Shown here piece by piece: positions 12,301-25,149 of a stretch of DNA of 64,000 bases. The notes under the pieces were generated by a model. It was given only the letters and a program-made list of their open reading frames with translations, had not been told where the DNA came from and made no database searches. Location: contig BCIK01000002.1 of the NCBI GenBank assembly GCA_039545295.1, forward strand, positions 1,140,108 through 1,204,107, given 5' to 3'. Made by a program: the position numbers and the translations under genes. How positions within the stretch are numbered: the first letter of the stretch is position 1; each line of letters starts with the position of its first letter. The DNA is from Udeniomyces pyricola. Lineage: Eukaryota > Basidiomycota > Tremellomycetes > Cystofilobasidiales > Mrakiaceae.

Positions 12301-15300
12301 GAACAGAAAAAAAGCCAGGAAATGTGGAAACGTTAACTACACGATGGAGAAAAGAAAAAGAAACAAGGTAGTACTCGAAGTAAACATTTGTACTCACTGG
12401 ATTCCGTCAGTGAACTTAAGCTAAGATCGCCTTCAAACTCTTCCAGGACCCTGATCAAGCCGAGCTTGGCATCGTGATGATGAACAAGAGACTGGGAAAG
12501 AAGGAAGAAAAAAAAGAAGAAGAAAAAAGGAAGTGAAACAGGTGAATTGACCACACGAATGATCTATCAGCCTTGCTGTTATGAGGCAGGAGCAAAATGG
12601 CGAAAAACGCGCCACACTAAGGGGATACTTCGAACTCACAATGGTCTCCGTCGTTAAAGGCAAGCACGCAATCTCATCTTGCAACGTCTTGAGCGCCCCT
12701 GGATCGTAGTCTTCCACTCTCTTTATCGTCGCGGCTATCAAACAAGTAGTTGAACCGAGAAGAGAAAAAAAAGAACAAAAAAAGCAATTCAGGTTGAGAG
12801 ATCACAGACAGACCAAAGGTTATTGGCCGCGGACTTGGACCATAGCCTGGAACAAAAAGAGAGAGAGCGAAAAGAGAGACATTTGGCTGACCTTGCAGTC
12901 GAAGGAGAAAAGCGTATAGAGCGAGATAGGCGTGATCGCCTGAACCTGTCGTGTTTGAGGACCGTCTGCGGTTGGTTCTACGTCACGCCCAAGAGAAGGA
13001 GAAGAAGAAACAGAAACCACACAAGGGGAAGACCTTCTCTGTCAGATCACTCTCATCCCACCTATCGAGACGTAAAACCCCAGCCTCATGTCCAAGGAAA
13101 AAGGAAGAGAAGAAAAGAAGAGGGAACATACGGGGTCGCTTTCAAGTCCAGATTACTCGGTAAATTCGCGTCCAATTGTCGGAGGACTTCGGTCCCTGCT
13201 GCGATGGTGTGGAAAGCTTCGTTAAAGTTGCCAAACTTGAGGTACTGTTGGCCTCGAATCGAGGCGATCTCAGCGCTGTCTCGGCCGGCCATCTGAGGAA
13301 GTTGACGACACGTTAAAAAGAGCCGGAAGTAGCGAAAGAGTGGGGAGGGAGGGGGAGGGGAAGGGTATTGAAGATACAAATGAACACGATTCCGCAGAAA
13401 ATGAGCGTGGTGTATTTATGCATGCCAACTTTGATGACTGTATCTTCAAACCGGCTTACCTGACCCAGAACCTCGGTCGCCTCGTCCAAGACGCCAATGG
13501 ACTCCTCCAATCGGTCCGTCTGCATGTAGAGCGTCGCTTTCCGACCAAGCGCTCGGGCGACCACCGCTTGAGAGCCCATTGACTGAGCGAGGTCAACGAT
13601 CTGTTGGAGAAAGTACTCAGTGTCGCGCGAGGTTCCTCGGTTCAGAGAGGCAGAGGCGAGGTCGAAAAGACAGTCGATAAGGCCCTGAGGAGAGTGAGAA
13701 TAGAGAAGAGAGGGTGAAGGAGAAAGAGTGTAAAGGGGAAAGAGAAAAAATGTCTGAGTTGGCTGGGACAAAGGCAAGAACAGAACCCATCTCGTACCGG
13801 CTTTCGAGTAGGATCTCGAAAAAAAGATATGACAGAAGACAGAAGAAGATGGTTTACCTCGGTTATCCTCCATTGTAACCCACTCAACCGACGCCCAAAG
13901 AACGCCGGAGTCTTCACCGTCTTCGTCGTGACCTCATCCGCCGGTGCCTGAGTTGCCGGATCACCCCCAGTTTGGAGGATGGGCTTCGCCACTTCGAACG
14001 GGTTCTCCAGCCCAACCCTCGCCTTGGGCTTCTCGTCAGATGACGTGGACGACGAAGTCGCACGAGATGTAGTTGATTGGGATAGTCGAGAGATGTTGTC
14101 GGCCGCTCGGGTCCAGAGCCGATGGGATTGGGTGAGGCTCGCAATGGACGACGCAAAGTTGTTCTACCAAGCGAAACAATTACGCCCCAAAAAACGATTT
14201 ATACACTGTCAGAGGTCATGTATATCGATATGTGAGGGAGATGGAAAGAAAGGAAGGAGGAACAAGACGCAGGGAATAAGTTATCCAACATCTTGGTTCC
14301 ACTACTTACTTGAGCCCGTTGGATCTCCGAAGCGACGATTAAAGCCAAAGCTGCCCGCTCAAGCTTCACACTCTTCTCTCGGATCCGTACCGACGTATTC
14401 GTCGACGAGGCTCCATCCATGATATCCCTCGATAGGCCCAGTGCTTCCTGATACGTCGAGATCCTAAGGGACACATGAAAAGAATTATAAAAATAAAAAA
14501 GAGAAGATAAAAAGTAAAGACGAAACCCCCTCGTCAATCAAAAATGAACAGATTACATTTCTCTCCCACAATCATCACCCCCCCCCCCCCGAGCTTTCGA
14601 CACAACCTTCGTATCCTCTTTTTTTTTTTCTTCATGTCTCGAGACCTCAATCAACGGCGGGTAAATATAAGATGATAAATTAAGAAGATGGGTTGACTCA
14701 CGCTGCATCCACTCGACCTTGATGAATGTACCACTGAGCGTGTCTCAACGCAAACTCCACTCTCGTCGCCACCGACACCTCAGCCCCGACGGTCCTTCTT
14801 TCTTCTCCTTCTTGTTGCGCCGAGACGAGGTTCTGGATGAGGAGGTGGAGAGAGGAGAAGAGGGGTTTGGCGAGGGAGGTTTTGCTCATCCGAAGGTATT
14901 CGGATGCCAGTTGAGTCGAAGCGAGGATTTGAGCTGTCAATCCGAGAACAGCGCAGACACAAGAAAAAAGGGGGAGATGGAGGGAAGATGATCTGTCAGT
15001 TTGGAGAATGAAGGAATAGTTGGAGTGGAATGAGAAATGTGGGGAGGATGAAAGGNGNNGGGGGGGGNGGGGGGGGGGGGGGGGNGGGTGAGATGTACGT
15101 ACCATCGACCCGAAGAGGGTCATCTTGAGTGATGCGTTGGATGATCTTCAGCACGTCCAATCTCTCAAACGCATACGCAAGCAACCCAAGAAGATGAGCC
15201 AACGACTCTAAAAAGATAGCCCCCCATATCAAAAAGAATCAGAACACAAAACATCCATAAGGAAAAGCATTGGATGTCAGGTTGTTTGATCTGCGTTGGA

Positions 15301-18300
15301 TTTGAGGATGTGATTGGGATGGGAAGGGTTGGACGGACCGAGATGCGAGAGGAGACGATCTACATCGTCGAACAGAGGTTGTTTGGATGCTTTCTTGGTC
15401 TTGGCAGGTGAAGGCGTAGCAAGGACTGCTGGTGCAAGGACTAAAAAGAAAAGACACACACACGAAATGGACAAAGTGATTGAATATCAACCCTGACGAA
15501 ACAAACGGCGATCGACCAGCCGGATCACGCTTTGCAAGTTCTTTCTCGCTGTTTGAATCCACGCACCCTTCTTGGCTCGGGGTGTCGCTTTGACTACGAT
15601 AGCTTTTGTCGTCGTAGTAGCTTTCGGCGTCCGGGTTGATCTAGCTCGTGTCGGTGGTGGTGGTGGCGGTGCAGGAGTAGTAGCTGCAGTCTTCGTCGCC
15701 CTAGCTGGCGTTCGTCTTGTTATCCGCTCTGAAACCACAACAGGCGTGGGAGCCGACGACTTTTTCCCAACCATCACTACAGGAGACATGGTTTTCTCCG
15801 ATACGATGGGAGGAATCCCAAGGCCGGTTCCGACTCCATGGACTGGAGGGAGTGATTGCCCGAGTAACTTGAGTGCCTCGGCAGAATGGTGAAGGATCAG
15901 GTTTGAGGCGTCTTGGACGATCGTCGACGATTCGGAGGAAAGAGAAGACGTGCGAGAAGGGTTTTGTTGGGAAGCGATATAAGCGTGAATCGAGAGCCAA
16001 ATGTGACCCGACCCGATGTATTGGGCAAGGTAATGCGCAAGTTGGATGTCAAGACCAAAGTCCTTTTTGAGTTTTATTTATTTATTTATTTCATCAAACG
16101 CATCAAGTGCGGCATCATCCAGAGTCAATGAGCGAAGAAGGAGAACATTAGTATGTGTGAGAAGAGATGCGGAACGAAACGTACATCCCTAGCACAAAAG
16201 CGTGCAAACACAAAGACACACATACCTCGATACTGGCCAAAGTGTCAAGCTCCATGGTCACATCTTGAACCGAATGATATCCATCCCGACTTGGTTCACC
16301 TTGCCCCATCGAAAACCCCATCTGCTGAATCTGTCGAGCCAACACCCTCGCTCGTCGAATCGGGAACCTCTCAACTTCATAGCACGCTAAAGCTTCTTGG
16401 AGCGTTCGGTTCGTTAACTCGTGTACGCCTTCTCTTCCCCTCATACCTTCCAATATCCCCAGTTGAAACTCGAGCATCGACCCAACGGTCGAATCTCGTT
16501 CGTCTCGACTACTGGAACCATCGGTAAGTCTTCCTTTGGAACCCAAAGCACGCGAGAGAGACATCTCGGAAGATGGGTGGAGGGAAGGAGGGAAGGATAG
16601 CGCGACGTTAGTCGTTCGAGTAAGAAGACTCGCTAGATGGGTCAAAGCCGTCGGATTCGTATCGGCCAGATCAGGCTGGGATGGAAATATATCGGCGATA
16701 GGCATAGACGAAGAGAGTACAGATAGCCGGGTCGTTGTCGAGGTCGAGATGGAAGCCAAGGCAGTAAGAAGAGCTTGGTATCCCTTCTACCAAAAGTGGG
16801 ATGATTTACAAACACACCAGCATCAGCTTAGGTCCCACATACAACACTACTACTAACACCACGACTAACAAAACGATGCTCGAAAAAAAGAAACCCGATG
16901 GATTCACCTTTTTATCGCCTCGTTTGAGCCAGGCTGTACCCAACAACTCCCACCTCTTTGACATTCCCATCCTTAACCCTTCCCAAGCCTCGCGTTCCTT
17001 TTCTGGCCCCTTAGTAGCAGTATCAGTATTAATATCCACTGAATCATCCTTGATCCCATCAATCCACTCAAGCGCCTCTTGTCCGACCTCACACGCCATC
17101 TCCAAGAACCTTACGAGCGACTCTCCAGCCGGTCCATCTGCTTCCCGACTAGCTTTGTAGATCGTCCCTCCACAGTTGTAAGCCGTGCCCGAGACGCATC
17201 TGGCCAAATTGGCGATATCCCGTCGAGCACTCTCGGACGTGGATGACATGGGGAGGGAAAGTTTTTGGAGGAGGGTCCGAAGAACGTTGGCATGGGTGAG
17301 ATGGTCAAGAACTGGGGTTGATGACTGGTCGAGAGTGAAATCGGTCCGCGAGAGGGAAAGTAGACTGTCGGTGGCTGAAGTGGTGAGATCGAGGAGAACA
17401 GAGTAGGTGGATGGGGAGACAGAAGCCTAGGCAAGATAGTTTTCAATCCCCCAAGGAGAAGATGGATCAATCCCATGGATAAGGGAAGGGTATCGCGAAT
17501 ATTCTTTTTTCCTATCTTGAAAAAAAAAAAAAAGAAGTCACGCACTTTTCGGCTGATTCTTGTCTCCAGCATCTCTTGAACGAGTTTCACCAACTCCAAA
17601 GTCGCTTTCCGCGCCGTCGTCGATACGTGCCCTCCATCGTTCAATGTATCCCTACCTGATTGAGCGGTCCCCATCAACACAGTCAAACACGCTCTTCTAA
17701 ACCTCTCCAACCCCCTCGCCATCTTAGCCACGCTCTCTTCCTCTTTCCCTTCTTCTGTCTGCTCTGATTGAAGAACCTGATCGACCGCTCGGAGATCTAC
17801 CAACGCTATCCGGGACGCTTCGAGTTGGTCCACGAGGAGGCTCGTGGCAGAGGGAGACGGAGTGGATGCCCAAGTCGAGGTTAGAGCGGAGAGTTGAGAA
17901 AACACAGCCGAGGTTCTCGCGAGCAAGAGTGATGGTTCGACCAACGGGAGCTTGTGAGGGGTAGGTGCAGCTGAAGACATGGGTGGAGAGGAGGCAGAAG
18001 TAGACGAAGGGAATGAAGATGTTGGATGCTGAGATGAGGATGGGACGATGGAGAGTTTTTCGAGTTCGGCCGTCAAATCGTTGGTAGTTGATGAAGGGGA
18101 AGTCGTCTTGGCGAGAAGCTGAGATATACGCGCGAGAGTCGGAAGATCGTCGGTCTGTTCGAGAAAAAATAGAATAAAATAAAATTCCAAAGATCAATGG
18201 CCGAAACACCAAGGTCATGCGAATCCATTTCATTGGTCACCTCTCAAGAACCAAGCCAGAGCCCACGCTTGAGAATGAAGATGACAAACCTTCGCTACGA

Positions 18301-20080
18301 CCTTGCTCCAAAGCTCGGCGACCTTGACCCATTCCTTGCCTTGCATCAATGATACTTTACCTTCCTGATCCGCCTCGGCTCCATCTACCACCTCTCTGAG
18401 TATCTCCGCCATCTTGACGCAATCTGCCAGAGTAGTCTGTCCTCGATCGTTTGCTCCAGCTGCACGAAGATAACCCGTCGCAGCTCTCAGCACCTGGTCC
18501 CAATACATCGCTGGCTGAAGATCTGGTAATTGTTTTAGAAGGTGCAGCGAAAGGGATCGGGAACGGAGGAGAAGCGCTGGTATTGGCTCAGTAGTCGTGG
18601 ACGAAGAAAACCCTGGTGGAGAGAAGAGGGCTCGGATGAGTGGGAGGAGGATAGAAGGCCGACTCGAGGCAGGAACGTGGGGAAGAAGTAGCGTCGGGAT
18701 GGACCGCAAGGAAGAAGTTTGCGAATCCAACGTATCAAGAAGCGTCTCAGAGGTCGAGGGTAGAGCTGCGGGAGGTGCTTGGTTGAGAGCAGACATGAAC
18801 ACGGCCAAGGTAGCGGAGAGAACCCAAGTGACGAGCACAAAAGCCAGGGCCGGGTTAACGGTTCGACCAAGAGTTGGACTGAGACTGCAGAGAAGGCCGA
18901 TGTGCTCGAGCCCGGGAGGGATCACTGGTGCCTTGGCGACCTTGGAGGATGACTTGGTGACTCTTGGAGTTTTAGACGGAGCCGTCGAGGGAGTCGTCGA
19001 GGCTGTCCGAGACACTGTCGTGCGGCTCGAGGTGGAGGTAGATGATGATGGAACGGGTGTACGTGAGGTGGCTGCTGCCGTCGATTTTGTCCGGGTCGAG
19101 CGAGAGACAGCTGCGGGTGTTTTTGACGGGACAACAGGCTCTTTGATCGCTACTATGGGAGGGATGGTGCTAAGATGGTGTGGAATAGCTGGTTCGGGTA
19201 GAGGCAGGGTCTGACCATTGAGTCGAATGACAGCATCGTGAGAGTCGTGGAGAAGCGAGATGGATTGATCGTACTACAAGGCGAATTATGATTGCCAAAC
19301 GTTTGTAAGTCGTTGAGAATCAGTCGGCATCTACTACATCAATTGAGAGTCGAGAGAGGACAAAGAAGCCATCAAAAGGGTATAAAAAAAATCGATGCAT
19401 AGCCGTGCAGGGATAACGTCACTCACAAGGCTCAAAGCGTTACACCTCATGACGACTGTGACTCCAGCTTTCTCTAAGACGACGTCGGGTTCATGCTTAT
19501 TTTCTTGCCGGCTTCTCAACTTCCTAAGGGCGAGTTGGGTGCAGCCGACGATGGTACGAACGTTGTCGAGAGAAGGACTCGACATCGAGTTCGCTTGAGC
19601 TGTTGTTGCTGCTGGTGCTGCTGTTCTGGTAGCGACGGATGGTGTTGACGTCGCCGTAGGCTGGGGTTTGGTCGAAGATGTCCCTGGTCTGGGATTAGTA
19701 CTGCATACGGGAGGAGACCACTTGGCCTGAACGAGCGAGGACAAGGTTGCTAGCGAAGCATTGACGATGCGCATGGATAGCTTGGTCGCTTCGGCGTCGG
19801 CGAGGGGAAGACATTTCGGGGCAGAAGCCAGGCGCGAACGGCTAGCGGGAGTGGTGGTTAGTTTGGCAGCAGCAGTGGTCGTGGTGATGATACGGGTGGT
19901 GGAAGCAGCCGGTGTATCGAAGGGGGGAAGCAGGGGCAGGTCGAGCAGGCCGGCAAGGGAGATGAGGAGGGCAGGCGTAGGCGTGAGAGGTGAGGCGAGG
20001 GCATCAAGGATGGAGTCGGGGGTTGGAGCTTGGGTCGAGGCGCCCCTTTTGGCGGAAGCAGGTGTTGGGGACGACACCAT
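9354..20080 (-). CDS. ESP1: Separase (separin), cysteine protease of sister-chromatid separation
   Basis: Separase cleaves the cohesin kleisin subunit at anaphase and is held inactive by securin. The gene spans 10.7 kb in about 23 exons and encodes roughly 2,400-2,600 aa, normal for the family. Placed exons include 20080-19427 (ATG), 19273-18290, 18154-17546, 17426-16908, 16786-16226, 16062-15492, 15440-15339, 15207-15103, 14933-14702, 14463-14310, 14163-13858, 13684-13460 and 13292-13132. The N-terminal two thirds is helical and repeat-like with Ser/Thr/Ala-rich linkers. The C-terminal peptidase C50 part shows PWESLPALRGRSVCR and YILNPSGDLKKTQERFEPW near 10246-10780. The catalytic exon 9996-9832 holds YFGHGGAEQY (catalytic His) and WGCSSG (catalytic Cys). 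The last exon, 9621-9354, holds NLWDVTDRDIDR and GAAPVVYGVP. The gene looks intact; only the small exon near 12,820 is doubtful in frame. Confidence 0.95.
14577..14590 (+). repeat. C homopolymer in a separase intron
   Basis: A run of about 14 C on the + strand (G on the coding strand) lies in the intron between the exons at 14310-14463 and 14702-14933 of separase. Confidence 0.8.
15056..15087 (+). repeat. G homopolymer with ambiguous bases in a separase intron
   Basis: A run of about 30 G on + is interrupted by several N calls, inside the intron between separase exons 15207-15103 and 14933-14702. The N calls show the base caller could not resolve the run, so its true length and composition are unknown. 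Confidence 0.85.
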
Positions 20081-22954
20081 GGAAGGATGACGGAAGGGAG
20101 AAGCAGATGGAGTGAGCGTATGTGTTTAGGGAGATCAGTGGGCTGATGATGGAGAAACGAAGGGAGCAAGGCTACTGTAGTAGGCTAGGGCGATGAACGG
20201 GTCGACGCGTGCGCGCGGTGGATGATGATGATGGTGAGAGAGTTGTTTGGTCGAATTCAACGCACGCGCGCGTTAATGTATTATCATTATATATACGTAT
20301 AATATATCTAATACGATTGTCCATCGTCCAGAGGCATGCATGCCGGACCTACTGCAGAACATATAGAGACGATTGTATATAATCGATGGAGCATTGTCGC
20401 GTGTGAAACAGCAGTTGAGGAAGGGCTACGTCGTGCATATGTAATATTTCCTGAGATGCGTACATATCGATATCCATGGAGAGGATCTCATGATGTGTCT
20501 GCTGGAGACTGCCGATTGAATTGTATGTGTTGTATTTGCGCATGAGATTTCAATCTACAGCAAAGAAAGGTCATCCGAGTAAATCACCGTTAGCCAAAAG
20601 AGGTCGCGCGCGTCTGGCTCACACGGATCCGGAGGGAGCGTAGCTTGGGGGTATCCGAGTAAATTACAAGCAAAGAAAGGGTATCCGAGTAAATTGCCGG
20701 AGAACAAACGGATTCGTGTACGTACGTTCTGACGAGGCCTCGGCCTGGGCGGCTCATTCGGCGCTCCTCGGCCTCCTATCGATCCTATGACCCCATGCAC
20801 CGTGTACTGTACGAAACACCCTGCATGCAGGCCTGCCGGTACTTGCAGCTTCCAGATCCAATACCTACTATCCAACTTTGTGATTGAAGACTATCGCCGC
20901 ATCCGGCCGGTCTCGCGTGATGGAGACAGTGATTCGATACGCGTGTCACATAGTACGAGCGCACGCTCGCGAGGCGCTCCTGCATTAATCGACCGATGTA
21001 CGTGTAAGAACAATAGATACGTACGTACGCACTTGACAGATTCGATAGTCCGTCTCGACGACTGCATGTGCAGGTCGGGCCATGACATTGATTGGTGGAT
21101 AAGCTCGTATGTAGTCTCCGAGCGAGTGCAGGATGGAGAGATATATACGACACAGCGCTACGCGTACATACTGACGATCGTCAGAGCATGCGCCGCGTTG
21201 CTGGGTATCAGCCCCTTTTCCGGCCGGGTGCAGTCGATTTTGCTGCACGTACATCGAGTCATTATGAATTAGGCCACATCATGCATCGGGTCTCAGGCCC
21301 CAGGAGTCATACATGGTGGCCGGCCTGGCCAGTCATCACAGAGGGCCGAAGTACAGCGGTGAATGAGCTGGGTTGGTTTCACCGTCTCGTCTCCTACCAT
21401 CATGAGCGAGTTTTGAAAGCGGCGAACAGTACTCAGTCAACTTAATCTTGCAATTGATTATCTAGTTCTCGACATCGTTGTATGCGCGCAACGTACGTAC
21501 CTGCCAACTCGATTTTCCAGGTTCTTCATCACGTCCGACGTCGACAAGAAATCGTACAGAGCTTCTTGTCACATGATAAATGAATACCACCAGACAAAGG
21601 AAGGAGTCGCAAGAGGTCGCGGTGTCAACGGCTTGCGCAGTTTCATGCTTCACATGTATCTTGCAGCAGCCGGGTTGGTTGCAAGATGGAAGAGGCAACG
21701 AATCTGATATTGTCGGATGATGTGCAGGGAGGCTTGGATCAAGAATCAGGAGGAAGCAAAATGCAAGATAGAGTTTCCCTTTGAGTTGTTCGCACATACG
21801 ATATACAATGACGCGGACGATCGACGATCTGATACCTGACGCGCGACGATCTGCAACTGTCAACGTGTCAACGCGTCAACGTGAGCGAGCGACAGCCCAG
21901 GTGCGCGGTCCTGGATCTGCCCGATCCAAAACGTCGAGCGCTACCGAACGTTGACCGGGACTTACCCCCAAGAGATGTCTCGACTTTCCTCCCGTGTCAT
22001 GAAAGGAGAATCCTCACAGTCTTATCATGAGTCGTTCGCGCGTTGCGCGTTGATGGTATACGATTCTCCAGCGCCTCGGTCGGGATCGCTTTCCTGACAC
22101 GCATATATATATATCCGCAGATGCGTCACTCTCACCGTTTTTTTCTCTCTCCCTGTGAAACCNCCCCCCCCCCCCCTTCCTCTTTNCAGGATTCGAGGCT
22201 GAACGTTCAACCCCCTCGATCTGGTGCATCCTTCCAACGTTGTCCTACCTCTCTCTGTAACAGCTTCTACTCACACGTTCCATTCCCAAATAGTCTCCAC
22301 CGACGCGGCCTAAACCCCTTGGTTACGAGTCGTTCTACATCCTTCTTCTCGATAAACTTCCGGGCCTATCAGCCTGCATCAGCACACTCGTACGTCATAC
22401 GCGTGTCTGATGGAGTGGCCACGTCTATCGATTATCGACCATCGACCAATCTCCCATTCGCATCCGGCAGCTGTTGAATGACAGACATTGCCAGGCCGCG
22501 TGTGCCCTCCTCGAGATTATCACGGGCTCTTTCCGGATTCTCCGGTCTGCTCCTCCCCCGTCCCTCCCCTCCATGTTCCATCCGATCCCCGGGTTTACCC
22601 ACAACACGACACTTGCTGCATGATCCTTGGCTGAGCCAGCCGGCTGCCGTCGTTCGTGCTGCTGATGAAAAGAGAGTGTGGAAGTTGACGCGTGCCGCAT
22701 GAGCCACACGGTTCGATCATCGATACTCATTTGTGGCCGGGGAATAATTTTCATATGCTGATCAGTTCCCGATTACGTTTCTGTCGTTCTTCAATCGCTT
22801 GCTGGTGCTCTGATGGAATGTAGAGCTTACCTTGGCCATCCCATGCCTTGGATTCAACTTTGCATTCTTACATCCACTCGTCAAAACGCTCAGATCAGTC
22901 CTCTGGCACCGTCACTCGTCCCATCTGCCCTGGTCAACGTGTCCTTCGAGAACG
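20081..22954. other. Gene-poor divergent promoter region
   Basis: This is a 2.9 kb stretch between two divergent genes with no supported coding region. It holds TATATA tracts near 20286-20305 and 21140, CG-rich words (GCGCGC, ACGTACGT), repeat units near 20555-20720, a (GTCAACGY)n stretch near 21856-21880, and a C run with N calls at about 22163-22187. From about 22190 the sequence becomes pyrimidine-rich, like a fungal 5' leader, ahead of the Ser-rich gene. Confidence 0.6.
20561..20701 (+). repeat. Dispersed repeat, copy 1 (three units)
   Basis: The core ATCCGAGTAAATTACC-like word occurs three times (near 20572, 20651 and 20681), twice just after GCAAAGAAAGG and once just after GCTTGGGGG. 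The same arrangement recurs at 31266-31327. Here it lies 480-620 bp upstream of the separase start codon. Confidence 0.7.
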
Positions 22955-24508
22955 ATGCAAGCACCCGAACAGTCACTCAGCCGATCAGCAGCATGCGCTA
23001 CGTCTAGAATATCCTCCAGATCTACCCTCTCGACATCGTCTCGCCCGCCCTCCCCGCCATCTCATCCTGAAGAAGCCTCGTTCGATGCCCATTGTTCCAC
23101 CATACCCGCATCTTACGCTGCCTTAGTACCATGCGTTTCTGCTGGTCTGGCTGACTTGCTTCCATCTCCCTCCACCGAATCATCCTCGCCTTTCCGACTC
23201 GTCTCCGGGGCTATCTCTCGGTCGGACATCTCGCGTGCCCTCACGCAAGCCCCTTCCAAATGTTCTCAAGAGCCGCCAATGAATACCATCATATCGTCAG
23301 ATCAGCGCGCATATTCGGATCCTACATTAGCAATCATGTCGTCTGCATCGTCGCGCTTTGCATGCATACCACCTCGACGACTTTCTCCTGCAGGCTTTCC
23401 GGACCCTTCCACCTCATCAAACCTCACCACCGAACTCTTTCGGAAGCTCTCGTTGTATACTTTCCCAGTCAGGTCCATAGCTTCTTCCATCGTTGACTGT
23501 CCATCATTTATCTCTTCCACCTCGGCGACTGCGGCTTCGACCTTGCGATCGTCTTCTTCCTCCTCCGACCTTTCTTTCCGTCATTCCGTCATCTCCACAC
23601 CTTTGGGTTCTAATCACACTCGATTAAACTCGTCCCTCTCGAGGATCTCCCGCGACCTTTCTTTCGCATCATCTTCCTTGTCGTCTTACGGGTCCGACCC
23701 GAAACTAAGTCGACTAACGCGCCGTTACGTCCATTTCCCACCTTCGACCCACCTCGAATTCTCGTCATCGCCCCGGTACAGCTCCGATTCTCTTGCGCTT
23801 CCCCGAAAGTCACCTAGTCGACGGAAGGATCTGGAGGATCTGGAGTGGATGCCATCGGGTCCGAGGAAGGAAGAGGAGGCGGTGACGATGGCTATCAGGA
23901 CACTGAGATTGGATCAGAGGAACGAATGGGCGATGGAAGGGAATTCAGAATGGCAACAGAGTCTCGTCCCGACTGATGGAGACGAAGGTATGAATCGTCC
24001 ACCCGCAGATGGTTATGGATCGTCCTGGGAGGATACTACATTTTACTGTGATGAAGAGGAAGAATCTTTAGAGACGGAGGACGACCCTTGGGCGACACTC
24101 CCAACCCGATTCGGACGATCGTTGGATTGCCCTCTTGACACCTATCTCTCGGTCGATTTCCCCACCATCACGAACACCACTACCACCTCGCATGATCGCC
24201 TCTCCCACTCCCTCCCTTCTTACGAATCCGCGCAAGGCAGCTACGATAATCAAGACGACGATGTCGACGATGAGTTCTGTCTCCCGACCTCGACAGATCT
24301 GGATCTTCTTCTCCAACTCGAGGCGTTCGAGCTGGAGTATACACAGGAGAGGCGTCAAATGGAGGCCGCGACGGTACATGGGGGGTGGACGTGGAGGAAG
24401 ACGAATGAGGTACCGTTGTTGACGCCGCCTATGGAGGAAGGAGGGATGTCGAAGGATTCGTCGATGGGGATGTTGGAGTTTCAATCGAGGCATAGGCGGT
24501 GTTCGTAG
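22955..24508 (+). CDS. Ser-rich protein of unknown function
   Basis: Not recognised. The open frame encodes 517 aa from the ATG at 22955. The frame is open upstream but only with non-ATG codons, so 22955 is the best start unless an upstream exon exists. No intron is needed. The first half is very rich in Ser, Thr and Pro with scattered basic residues, including dense Ser runs near residues 230-245. The second half is acidic (DEEEESLETEDD near residue 395, DDDVDDEF near 455). It ends with a short region, LDLLLQLEAFELEYTQERRQ, that could form one amphipathic helix. There is no signal peptide, membrane span or known motif, and the composition suggests a mostly disordered intracellular protein. 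It is convergent with the MFS transporter gene; the 3' flank carries G and T homopolymers (24551-24602). Confidence 0.65.
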   Translation: MQAPEQSLSRSAACATSRISSRSTLSTSSRPPSPPSHPEEASFDAHCSTIPASYAALVPCVSAGLADLLPSPSTESSSPFRLVSGAISRSDISRALTQAPSKCSQEPPMNTIISSDQRAYSDPTLAIMSSASSRFACIPPRRLSPAGFPDPSTSSNLTTELFRKLSLYTFPVRSIASSIVDCPSFISSTSATAASTLRSSSSSSDLSFRHSVISTPLGSNHTRLNSSLSRISRDLSFASSSLSSYGSDPKLSRLTRRYVHFPPSTHLEFSSSPRYSSDSLALPRKSPSRRKDLEDLEWMPSGPRKEEEAVTMAIRTLRLDQRNEWAMEGNSEWQQSLVPTDGDEGMNRPPADGYGSSWEDTTFYCDEEEESLETEDDPWATLPTRFGRSLDCPLDTYLSVDFPTITNTTTTSHDRLSHSLPSYESAQGSYDNQDDDVDDEFCLPTSTDLDLLLQLEAFELEYTQERRQMEAATVHGGWTWRKTNEVPLLTPPMEEGGMSKDSSMGMLEFQSRHRRCS

Positions 24509-24539
24509 ACCGGATCTCAAGGTCAGAGATTAGGAGACC

Positions 24540-24605
24540 AGAAATCAGGAGGGGGGGGGGGCGCAATTTTTTTTTTATTTTTTTATTTTTTTAATTTTTT
24601 TTTGT
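24540..24605 (+). repeat. G-run and T-rich low-complexity tract downstream of the Ser-rich gene
   Basis: About 10 G are followed by repeated T runs broken by single A, immediately after the stop codon at 24508. It may contribute to 3'-end formation, but no specific polyadenylation signal is recognisable. Confidence 0.6.
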
Positions 24606-25149
24606 AATGTCTCCCATATATTTATGTCTCGTTCTTCAGTTCACGAGAGACATTACCTTTGCTTAGGAAAGATTTATGTAGAGCAGTGAAAAAAAAAGTA
24701 AAAACGGCACAGAGTGTACACCGAAGTTGGTTGCAATGCCGTATATAGCTTCTGTCGAAGATCATGCGTCAAGTACAACCGCTCTTTCATACCGTGAAGA
24801 CGTCGATCAAGAACCGGCTTGCACACAGCGGGCTTGGTCGAGGATGATAGATGATGTGCATGTCTGGACATGAGAAAGACATAAATGTAGAATTCTAGAG
24901 AAAAGCAAAACAAACGCAATGACAGAATCAAGGTAAAGGAGACGACGAAGGAGAAAGGGGGAAAACACCATGCCTGAGGAGGGTGGAAAGCGATAGAGTG
25001 AAAAAAGAAGGTCCAACTCGCCACGACAACGATGCAAAAAGAATCAATGAGAAAGAAAAAGGGGGCAACAACATCATACAGGCAATAACAAACGTTCAAT
25101 GACTCTCCATCAAGGCTAGAGATTCTCACAAAATCACGACATCCGGATT

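Noticed and set aside
15056..15087. G/N run considered as a scaffold gap
   Set aside because: The flanking exons join in frame and the N calls are single bases inside a homopolymer, so it is base-calling failure rather than a gap of unknown length.
20785..21445. Overlapping open frames on both strands
   Set aside because: The composition is not coding-like, there are no domains, and the frames are mutually exclusive; chance frames in GC-containing intergenic DNA.
22832..22954. Upstream extension of the Ser-rich gene
   Set aside because: The frame opens with TTG, not ATG; 22955 is the first in-frame ATG.
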